This document shows positions 1-5,819 of a DNA stretch of 5,819 nucleotides, in pieces (within the stretch, counting starts at the first letter, position 1; each line of letters starts with the position of its first letter). The translations under genes were made by a program, and so were the position numbers. This DNA comes from an uncultured Clostridium sp. (lineage in GTDB: Bacteria; Bacillota; Clostridia; Lachnospirales; Lachnospiraceae). Below the pieces are notes generated by a model. It searched no databases. It was given only the letters and a program-made list of their open reading frames with translations, and was not told where the DNA came from. The stretch is from contig CAJJLI010000167.1 of NCBI GenBank assembly GCA_905192625.1, positions 1-5,819 on the forward strand, written 5' to 3'.

Positions 1-2856
1 TCGTTGGAACAGCAGATCGCAGCATGTTTTGAAGCGGTGAATCGTAAGGCCGTGTCACCTGTTTATACGGGTGCTCCAATTAAGATAAGGGTAGATGAAG
101 CCTTTGTCGGTAGTGAGAGTAATGGAAATGATACAAATAAAGCATTGCTTTGTTCTGCAAAGGACATGGATGAAACGTATGCCTATGAGAATGAAGTATT
201 AAATTTAACTTTAGGTAGCGTGGTAACATTACGAATGAATGTACCACAAACTGGAAGATATGTATTAAAGTTTGACTATTTATCCTGGGATGATTCTATT
301 TTACCAATTGAAATGGCAATGCAAGTAAATGGGGAATTCCCTTTTTATGAGGCAAGACGTTTACTATTTGAAACTACGTGGGTATCAAAAAGTGAAACTT
401 CCTATGATCGCTACGGAAAAGAAATAGTAACTGTCCCAGATAAATTAAAACGTTGGGAAAATAAATATTTAAAGGATGCAAGTTATCGACGTTCTGAGCC
501 GCTCATCTTAGAATTGCATCAAGGAATCAATGAGTTTACGTTTCATGTATCAGAAGGAAGTCTACTTTTAGGCAATTTAACATTAGAAGCACCAACTAGC
601 ATACCAGAGGAGAAATTGACAATGGTAACCGAAGGCGAAAACATAATCGTGCTTCAAGGCGAAAGTTTTACATATCGTAACGATTCGTCCATACGCTCCG
701 TTGCCGAGTACGATGCAGATGTTGCTCCTTATGAAGTAAAGGATACCATTTTAAATACAGTGGATAGTGCATCCTTTAAGAAAGCTGGCCAGAAAATCAC
801 CTATGAGTTTAGTGTACCAACTTCAGGATATTACAACATTGCAGTGAATTATAGACAATCCGATAAAACTGATTTTCCTGTATTTGTTGATGTAGCAATT
901 GATGGAGTGATTAAAAGTTTGGATTTCAAAGCGTATCCGCTTGCTTATACAACAAAATATAAGACGAGTACAATGGTTGATGAAAATGGTGACAAACTTA
1001 GTGTTTACTTAGAACCTGGTGTACATAGCATTTCCTATACGATTAATATTGATAATATTCGCCATGTTCTTGAAAGTGTCGATCGTATCATGAGTGAAAT
1101 CAATGATCTTTCACTTGAAATAACAAAAGTTGCAGGAACGAATAAAGACAAATACCGTGATTTAAAACTAACGCGGTATATTCCAGACGTCAAGGAAAGA
1201 TTAGATGGATGGGCAGATGAATTGGATCAATTACACGATAGTGTGAAGAATTTTAATCCAAAGGTTGATAGGATAGCTGCATTTTCTGCTGGTAATGTAG
1301 CAGCAACGCAATTAAGAAGTTTGTCAAAAGATCCAGATGAACTGATTTATCGTGTTGCGGAATTATCCTCTAGTATCAATTCCATTAATACACAATTAGC
1401 AAACTTAATTGACTCATTAAATAAGAACAATTTAGCGATTGATCGAATTTATCTATATCAAAAAGACGCAAAACTTCCAACAAAAGTGGGATTTTTCACA
1501 AAAGTAGGTTTATCCGTACAGAGATTTTTTTACTCATTTTTCAATCAGTCTTATTCAACAAGTAATGTAAATAAAGAGCATTTGCAAGTGTGGGTAAACC
1601 GTTCCAGACAACATGTTGAGATTATGCAAAAGATGATTGATGAAGAATTCACGAAAGAAACTGGAATTCAAGTTGATTTATCCATAATGCCGGATCAGAA
1701 TAAATTAGTTCTAGCCAATTCCTCTGGGGACCAACCAGACATTGCAACTGGGATTAATTATGCGATTCCATTTGAATTAGGTGTACGAGGAGCGATAAAA
1801 AACTTAGCAGAGTTTGATGATTTTAAAGAGGTAGCATCAAACTATGCTCCTGGTTTATTGTTATCATCCACCATAGAGGATGGAATTTATGGTTTGCCAG
1901 AAACGATGAACTTTTGGGTGTTATTTTATCGAACGGATGTCCTTAATAAGCTTGGGTTATCAGTACCTAATACAATGGAAGATGTTCTTGACATGTTGCC
2001 AGAACTTCAGATGAGGGGCTTAAACTTTTACTATCCTACTGCTGGTATGTTAGTTATGAGAAATTACCACGGTACAACACCTCTTTTATTTCAAAATGGA
2101 GCTTCCTTATACACAGATTTTGTTGGTAAGACAGCGCTGAATACAGAAGAAGCTATCAAAGGATTTACTACACTAACGGAACTTTTTACAATTTATAATT
2201 TACCAATAGATATTCCGAATTTTTATCAACACTTTAGGAATGGTGATTTACCAATTGGTATTGCGGACTATGCAGTGTATAACCTTTTAGTAAATGCTGC
2301 ACCTGAAATAGCAAATTCTTGGGAAATCTCTATCGTTCCTGGCATTGAACAGGAAAACGGAGAGATTTTACGTTATACTGCGGGTGGAGCAGAGAGTACG
2401 GTAATGTTTCATTCAGATGTTGAGCGTGAAGAAAAAGCTTGGGAATTTATGAAATGGTGGTCTTCCACAGAGGTTCAAACGAAATTTGGGCAAACATTGC
2501 AAATTTCATACGGAGATGAGTATCTATGGAATACTGCTAATTTAAATGCTTTTCTAGAACTTCCTTGGGACAGCGTAGATAAAAAAATAATTAAAGAGCA
2601 GGCCACTCACATTTTAGAAGCGCCAAGAGTGTTGGGCTCATATATGCTAGAACGTGAAGTAAGCAATGCGTTTAATGATATTGTTGTCAATGGTAAAAAT
2701 CTAAGGACCAGAATAGATACAGCAGTTAAAATAGTAGACCGAGAAACAATGCGAAAGTTAGAAGAGTTTGGATATATTGTGGATGGGGAAGAAGTAAAGG
2801 AATATAAGGTGCCGACCATCGACATAGTGAACAAAATCCTTGGAACTTTAGAATGA
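1..2856 (+). CDS. Giant carbohydrate ABC transporter solute-binding protein with N-terminal CBM-like modules (5' partial)
   Basis: Extracellular receptor of a sugar ABC importer, acting at the cell surface. The frame is open from base 1, so the start and export signal lie upstream; the TTG at 4-6 has no visible ribosome site and is not taken as the start. Counting that codon as residue 1, 950 residues are visible, against roughly 420-450 for an ordinary family 1 binding protein. Residues ~24-197 and ~208-353 look like two beta-sandwich, carbohydrate-binding-like modules, each with a VP-x-(T/S)-G-x-Y turn; the first also has NGEFPFYEARR and DRYGKE. Residues ~354-490 are helical and coiled-coil-like, and ~494-516 are rich in aromatics. 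From ~526 to ~910 a family 1 solute-binding domain follows, marked by LQVWVN, DEEFTKETGIQV, QPDIATG, DGIYGLPE, LFYRTDVLNKLGL and KAWEFMKWW. The permease genes directly downstream support the role. The substrate cannot be read from sequence; an oligosaccharide is inferred. It resembles the long YtcQ-like binding proteins of Paenibacillus and Lachnospiraceae as I recall them. Confidence 0.9.
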   Translation, partial: SLEQQIAACFEAVNRKAVSPVYTGAPIKIRVDEAFVGSESNGNDTNKALLCSAKDMDETYAYENEVLNLTLGSVVTLRMNVPQTGRYVLKFDYLSWDDSILPIEMAMQVNGEFPFYEARRLLFETTWVSKSETSYDRYGKEIVTVPDKLKRWENKYLKDASYRRSEPLILELHQGINEFTFHVSEGSLLLGNLTLEAPTSIPEEKLTMVTEGENIIVLQGESFTYRNDSSIRSVAEYDADVAPYEVKDTILNTVDSASFKKAGQKITYEFSVPTSGYYNIAVNYRQSDKTDFPVFVDVAIDGVIKSLDFKAYPLAYTTKYKTSTMVDENGDKLSVYLEPGVHSISYTINIDNIRHVLESVDRIMSEINDLSLEITKVAGTNKDKYRDLKLTRYIPDVKERLDGWADELDQLHDSVKNFNPKVDRIAAFSAGNVAATQLRSLSKDPDELIYRVAELSSSINSINTQLANLIDSLNKNNLAIDRIYLYQKDAKLPTKVGFFTKVGLSVQRFFYSFFNQSYSTSNVNKEHLQVWVNRSRQHVEIMQKMIDEEFTKETGIQVDLSIMPDQNKLVLANSSGDQPDIATGINYAIPFELGVRGAIKNLAEFDDFKEVASNYAPGLLLSSTIEDGIYGLPETMNFWVLFYRTDVLNKLGLSVPNTMEDVLDMLPELQMRGLNFYYPTAGMLVMRNYHGTTPLLFQNGASLYTDFVGKTALNTEEAIKGFTTLTELFTIYNLPIDIPNFYQHFRNGDLPIGIADYAVYNLLVNAAPEIANSWEISIVPGIEQENGEILRYTAGGAESTVMFHSDVEREEKAWEFMKWWSSTEVQTKFGQTLQISYGDEYLWNTANLNAFLELPWDSVDKKIIKEQATHILEAPRVLGSYMLEREVSNAFNDIVVNGKNLRTRIDTAVKIVDRETMRKLEEFGYIVDGEEVKEYKVPTIDIVNKILGTLE

Positions 2857-2857
2857 T

Positions 2858-2869
2858 GGGGGTAGAGGG
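2858..2869 (+). promoter_or_regulatory. Weak ribosome binding site of the first permease gene
   Basis: The run GGGGGTAGAGGG sits between the stop codon of the binding-protein gene and the ATG at 2872. It is purine-rich but lacks a clean AGGAGG core, unlike the sites before the next two genes. With only 15 bases between the genes, translation of the permease may partly depend on ribosomes finishing the upstream gene. That coupling is inference. Confidence 0.55.
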
Positions 2870-2871
2870 CT

Positions 2872-3777
2872 ATGAAGAGAAAGTCAAGAATCGGTAATCG
2901 TGAACATAGAAATAAGACCGCATATGTGTTTGTATTTCCCTATGCACTTTTATTTAGCATATTTATCGTAATACCAGTTGTAATTGCGATACTATTATCT
3001 TTTACGAATTTTAATGCCATTGAGTTCCCTGGTTTTGTTGGTTTTCTAAATTATATTAATCTATTAACAAATGATTCAATCTTTATGCAACACGTATTAC
3101 CAAACACAGTGGTATATGCAATTATTGTAGGTCCAGGAGGGTATATCTTATCGTTTTTATTGGCTTGGGCTTTGGCGCAATTAACTAGATTACCAAGAAC
3201 AATATTCGCACTTATTTTATATTCTCCAAGTTTAACATCTGGTGTAGCGATGACTGTCTTATGGAAGGTAATGTTTACAGGAGATCAAACGGGCTATATT
3301 AATAGTTGGCTCATGAATCTTGGAATTGTAACGGATCCAATCATTTGGTTAGTCAACACAAGGTATTTACTTCCTATTGTAGTTATCATTGGTTTATGGA
3401 GTAGTATGGGAGTAGGATTCTTGGCAATTTTAGCGGGTATTTTAAATTCAGATGAAACTTTATATGAGGCAGCAGCAATCGACGGTGTTAAAAATCGTTT
3501 TCAAGAAATGATTTATATCACGATACCAAATATGAAACCTCAAATGCTGTTTGCTGCGGTTATGTCCATTGTAAATGCATTTCAAAATGGAGTGATCAGT
3601 TCGCAACTTGCAGGAAATCCAACACCACAATATGCAGCACAACTAATCGTAAATCATATCGAGGATTATGGATTTATCCGTTATGAAATGGGATATGCAG
3701 CGGCTACATCGGTAGTACTTTTAGGAATTGTTTGGATTTTTTCTAAAATATCAACAAAGTTATTCCAAGAAGAGTAG
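2872..3777 (+). CDS. Carbohydrate ABC transporter permease, MalF/UgpA type
   Basis: Integral membrane subunit, 301 residues, forming half of the sugar translocation channel with the next gene's product. After a basic N-terminus ([15 protein letters not shown], expected in the cytoplasm) about six hydrophobic segments are visible, at roughly residues 17-43, 79-103, 109-132, 166-191, 224-240 and 274-296. The EAA loop that docks on the ATPase is intact: EAAAIDGV begins at residue 199 and the conserved IP of its second half is at 218-219, followed by a further proline at 223. Length and topology match the MalF/UgpA/LplB group of the binding-protein-dependent permease family, without the large periplasmic loop of Escherichia coli MalF. 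The ATG at 2872 is chosen because it follows the purine run and gives a typical N-terminus; a competing ATG at 2856 lies in another frame that closes after 13 codons. The binding-protein gene ends 15 bases upstream and the second permease starts 15 bases downstream. Substrate is unknown. Confidence 0.95.
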   Translation: MKRKSRIGNREHRNKTAYVFVFPYALLFSIFIVIPVVIAILLSFTNFNAIEFPGFVGFLNYINLLTNDSIFMQHVLPNTVVYAIIVGPGGYILSFLLAWALAQLTRLPRTIFALILYSPSLTSGVAMTVLWKVMFTGDQTGYINSWLMNLGIVTDPIIWLVNTRYLLPIVVIIGLWSSMGVGFLAILAGILNSDETLYEAAAIDGVKNRFQEMIYITIPNMKPQMLFAAVMSIVNAFQNGVISSQLAGNPTPQYAAQLIVNHIEDYGFIRYEMGYAAATSVVLLGIVWIFSKISTKLFQEE

Positions 3778-3786
3778 AAAGGAGGA
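3778..3786 (+). promoter_or_regulatory. Strong ribosome binding site of the second permease gene
   Basis: AAAGGAGGA is a near-perfect match to the anti-Shine-Dalgarno complement and ends six bases before the ATG at 3793. It fixes that ATG as the start and lies immediately after the stop codon of the first permease gene. Confidence 0.9.
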
Positions 3787-3792
3787 CCTACT

Positions 3793-4662
3793 ATGGCATA
3801 TAAAGGAAATCGTATTAACCCTAGGAAGTTTGAAAAAGGGCAGATTAAAATTATGATAGTTATTTTACCATTGGTGCTGTTTATGGGACTTCCTATTATA
3901 TTTATTATCTGTCATGCTTTTAAACCGATGGATGAGTTATTTGCATTCCCTCCCAAATTTTTTGTTACAAGACCGACATTCGATAACTTTACAAAGTTAT
4001 TTAAGGCATCGAGAACTTCTGGGATACCAATGAGCCGTTACTTGTTTAATAGTGTTATTGTAACGATTGCAGTTGTATTTTCTTCCATTGTATTCTCCAC
4101 TGCAGCTGGGTTTGCATTATCAAAACTTAAATTTAAAGGCAAGATATCAATGATGAAGATCAATCAAGCTGCACTGATGTTTGTTCCTGTTGCTGTTATG
4201 ATACCAAGATATTTAACCATCAATGTTTTGGGCTTAACGGATACCTATTTTGCACATATACTCCCGTTAATTCCATTACCAGTTGCATTGTTTTTGGTAA
4301 AACAGTTTATTGATCAAGTTCCAGATTCATTAATTGAAGCCGCATATATTGATGGAGCTAGTGAGTTTAAAGTGTATCAATCGATTATTATACCACTCAT
4401 ACGTCCTGCAATCGCCACCGCGGCTATTTTAGTGTTTCAACAAGTATGGGTCAATATGGAAACGTCCAATTACTATGTAAGTGGAGAAGGATTAAAAACT
4501 TTAACTTTCTATATGAATACATTAACAAGTACCAATAATACCGTAGCTGGTCAAGGAATCGCAGCTGCAGCGTCTTTGATTATGTTTTTACCGAATCTAT
4601 TGATTTTTATAATATTGCAGAACAGTATTATGAATACGATGGCGCATTCTGGTATTAAATAA
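3793..4662 (+). CDS. Carbohydrate ABC transporter permease, MalG/UgpE type
   Basis: Second membrane subunit of the sugar importer, 289 residues, expected to pair with the product of the gene just upstream. Hydrophobic segments are visible at about residues 18-41, 84-109, 125-146, 150-172, 205-221 and 258-277. The EAA loop is well conserved: EAAYIDGAS begins at residue 182, with the IIIP of its second half ending at 201 and another proline at 205. The N-terminal region follows the MalG pattern, with a first membrane helix and then an external stretch (about 43-82, including FPPKFF and PTFDNFTKLF) leading to SRYLFNSVIV, which corresponds to the family's common F-x-NS motif. The C-terminus ends in GIK, like the short glycine/lysine tail usual for MalG-type permeases. 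The start is supported by an excellent ribosome site. The next gene begins 20 bases after the stop, so co-expression with the secreted NHL protein is likely. Substrate is not determinable. Confidence 0.95.
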   Translation: MAYKGNRINPRKFEKGQIKIMIVILPLVLFMGLPIIFIICHAFKPMDELFAFPPKFFVTRPTFDNFTKLFKASRTSGIPMSRYLFNSVIVTIAVVFSSIVFSTAAGFALSKLKFKGKISMMKINQAALMFVPVAVMIPRYLTINVLGLTDTYFAHILPLIPLPVALFLVKQFIDQVPDSLIEAAYIDGASEFKVYQSIIIPLIRPAIATAAILVFQQVWVNMETSNYYVSGEGLKTLTFYMNTLTSTNNTVAGQGIAAAASLIMFLPNLLIFIILQNSIMNTMAHSGIK

Positions 4663-4669
4663 TTGGCTT

Positions 4670-4674
4670 GGAGG
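4670..4674 (+). promoter_or_regulatory. Ribosome binding site of the NHL-repeat gene
   Basis: GGAGG lies eight bases before the ATG at 4683, inside the 20-base gap after the second permease gene. It fixes the start, which is immediately followed by a clear signal peptide. Confidence 0.85.
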
Positions 4675-4682
4675 ATAGGAAG

Positions 4683-4766
4683 ATGAAGAGAAGGTTAAGG
4701 TTACTTGTTTTATTTATTCTGTGCATTGCTGTAAGCATTAAGACTGGGGGACTTACGGCATATGCA
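4683..4766 (+). other. Signal peptide coding segment of the NHL-repeat protein
   Basis: The first 28 codons encode a positively charged start (K2, R3, R4, R6), a hydrophobic core of about 13 residues and an A-x-A cleavage motif at Ala26-Ala28. No cysteine follows the cleavage site, so this looks like a Sec/signal peptidase I substrate and not a lipoprotein. The propeller should therefore lie outside the membrane. Confidence 0.8.
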
Positions 4767-5819
4767 GATGAGCCATATAAGACGTTTACGGTAGATGGTT
4801 ATGGATACATGACAGAAACCCAGACAGCATATACCCCATATGATACCATAACCAAAATAGATGATTTGTCTTTAAGTGCACCAAGAGACATGGCGATTAC
4901 AAAAGATGGTTATATCTACATTGCCGATACGGGAAATTGCCGCATTATAATTTCTACACTAGAAGGTAGTTTAGTAAATACGATTGAATACGAAGAATTT
5001 AGGTATCCATGCGGTATTTATGTAACGGATAAGAAAGAAGTTTATGTAGCAGATAAAGAGGCAAGAGCAGTTTTTGTTTTTAATCCAAGTGGAGAATTTG
5101 TAAAAAAATATGAGAAACCAAACCATCCACTCTATGGGGATGCGATGGATTTTAAGCCGATAAAACTTGTTGTAAATCATGCTGGAAATCTATTTATTGT
5201 TTGTGAAGCAAATACCAATGGAATTGTACAAATTGCTCCAACCGATGGAGGAACTTTCCTTGGATACTTTGGTACTAATTTTGCTTCAAGATCCCTTCAA
5301 CAAATATTTCTTAGAATGATATTAACCGATGCACAACGCTCAAAAATGGTGAGTAATATACCATCAACTCCTGACAACCTAGCCATTGATGAAAAAGGTT
5401 TAATCTATACCGTTACTAGAGGAGAGGGTTACAATACTCTAAAAAAGCTAAACATTGCGGGCAAAAACTTACTTGATGCAGATGCGTATGATGAAATACC
5501 TGCTGCAGTAACAACTGGTAATTATGAAAATATTTATGTTGCTTCATCCCTAGGATACATCTATGAATTTAATGGAGATGGAGAATTATTGTTCCTTTTT
5601 GGCGGTAGTGACGACGGGAAACAAAGGATTGGATTGTGCAAGAAAGTAGAAGCAATACAGGTGGATGGGGAAGATCGACTTTATGTCTTAGACTCCGATA
5701 TGAATCAAATACATATTTTTGCTCCAACGGAATTTACGAACCTATTACATAATGCCTTATATCTTTATTCAAAAGGTAGGTATACGGAAAGTAAAGAGCC
5801 ACTTACAGAAGTATTAAAA
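4683..5819 (+). CDS. Exported NHL-repeat beta-propeller protein with the start of a TPR-like segment (3' partial)
   Basis: An open frame of 379 codons without a stop runs to the window edge. Residues 1-28 form a signal peptide: basic MKRRLR, a hydrophobic core LLVLFILCIAVSI, and an AYA cleavage site before Asp29. Six NHL-like blades follow, at about 64-101, 106-143, 156-197, 228-264, 274-307 and 318-348. They carry the repeating pattern 'P-x-x-(hydrophobic)-x-(hydrophobic)-x-x-x-G-x-(I/L)-Y-(hydrophobic)-(A/V)-D', seen clearly in APRDMAI...GYIYIAD and EVYVAD. A helical insertion sits between the third and fourth blades (about 198-227). From ~353 the sequence turns helical (LLHNALYLYSKGRYTESKEP), like the start of a TPR hairpin. 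Proteins of this kind beside sugar importers often continue into a C-terminal YIP1-type membrane domain; I infer this from memory and cannot see it. NHL propellers bind proteins, sugars or RNA and some are enzymes; here an extracellular scaffold or sensor for the transporter is a guess. Gluconolactonase-like activity is a weaker alternative. Confidence 0.85.
   Translation, partial: MKRRLRLLVLFILCIAVSIKTGGLTAYADEPYKTFTVDGYGYMTETQTAYTPYDTITKIDDLSLSAPRDMAITKDGYIYIADTGNCRIIISTLEGSLVNTIEYEEFRYPCGIYVTDKKEVYVADKEARAVFVFNPSGEFVKKYEKPNHPLYGDAMDFKPIKLVVNHAGNLFIVCEANTNGIVQIAPTDGGTFLGYFGTNFASRSLQQIFLRMILTDAQRSKMVSNIPSTPDNLAIDEKGLIYTVTRGEGYNTLKKLNIAGKNLLDADAYDEIPAAVTTGNYENIYVASSLGYIYEFNGDGELLFLFGGSDDGKQRIGLCKKVEAIQVDGEDRLYVLDSDMNQIHIFAPTEFTNLLHNALYLYSKGRYTESKEPLTEVLK

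Noticed and set aside
4..6. TTG as the start codon of the binding-protein gene
   Set aside because: The frame is open from base 1, no ribosome site can be seen, and the encoded N-terminus has no signal peptide although the protein must be exported. The gene most likely begins upstream.
16..27. Lipobox-like IAAC near the visible N-terminus of the binding protein
   Set aside because: It matches the short lipobox pattern, but the residues directly before it are SLEQQ, too polar for the end of a signal-peptide hydrophobic core. The missing upstream sequence would settle it.
616..647. TTGACA followed by CATAAT, resembling a promoter
   Set aside because: The spacing is 20 bases instead of about 17 and the site lies deep inside a coding region, so chance in AT-rich DNA is the better explanation.
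1988..1993. TTGACA hexamer as a -35 box
   Set aside because: No -10-like hexamer is found at the proper distance and it is inside the binding-protein gene.
2607..2834. Minus-strand open frame inside the binding-protein gene
   Set aside because: It lies wholly opposite a well-supported coding region and its translation shows no recognisable domain.
2856..2897. ATG overlapping the stop codon of the binding-protein gene as an alternative start
   Set aside because: It is out of frame with the permease and reaches a stop after 13 codons.
3460..3642. Minus-strand open frame opposite the EAA-loop region of the first permease
   Set aside because: A short, Cys-rich translation with no known motif, wholly antisense to a conserved gene.
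4663..4682. Possible terminator between the second permease and the NHL gene
   Set aside because: The 20-base gap has no inverted repeat or T-run and is mostly filled by the ribosome site.
4971..5180. Minus-strand open frame opposite the NHL-repeat gene
   Set aside because: The plus strand here encodes clear NHL blades after a signal peptide; the antisense frame has only low-complexity aromatic and Lys/Asn-rich sequence.

Overview
The window lies inside one plus-strand operon of a low-GC, Gram-positive bacterium, most probably a Firmicute of the Lachnospiraceae/Clostridia or Paenibacillaceae type. The evidence is the AT-rich sequence with A/T-ending codons, the purine-rich Shine-Dalgarno sites, the tight gene packing, and the style of the proteins: a very large solute-binding protein with extra extracellular modules, and a secreted NHL-repeat protein next to it. 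The assignment rests on protein style and base composition, not on a marker gene.

Layout: (1) bases 1-2856 hold the 3' part, nearly all, of a gene for a giant extracellular solute-binding protein of a carbohydrate ABC importer. It has two N-terminal beta-sandwich, carbohydrate-binding-like modules, a long helical stalk, and a family 1 solute-binding domain at the C-terminal end. The true start and signal peptide lie upstream of the window. (2) 2872-3777 encodes a MalF/UgpA-type permease. (3) 3793-4662 encodes a MalG/UgpE-type permease. (4) 4683-5819 encodes the N-terminal 379 residues of an exported NHL-repeat beta-propeller protein that runs off the 3' edge just as a helical, TPR-like segment begins. 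Gaps between genes are only 15, 15 and 20 bases. They hold ribosome binding sites and no terminator or promoter that I can see, so the four genes should be co-transcribed.

Working model: the solute-binding protein captures an oligosaccharide at the cell surface, possibly helped by its own carbohydrate-binding-like modules, and passes it to the two-permease channel. No ATPase gene is present, so the importer probably uses a shared MsmX/UgpC-type ATPase encoded elsewhere, as many Gram-positive family 1 sugar importers do. The NHL protein is probably a cell-surface or membrane-attached accessory of the transporter, with no established function that I know of. There is no stretch over 300 bases without a gene. 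I saw no RNA genes, mobile elements, CRISPR arrays or origins. The least ordinary aspects are the domain architecture of the binding protein and the propeller protein coupled to it.
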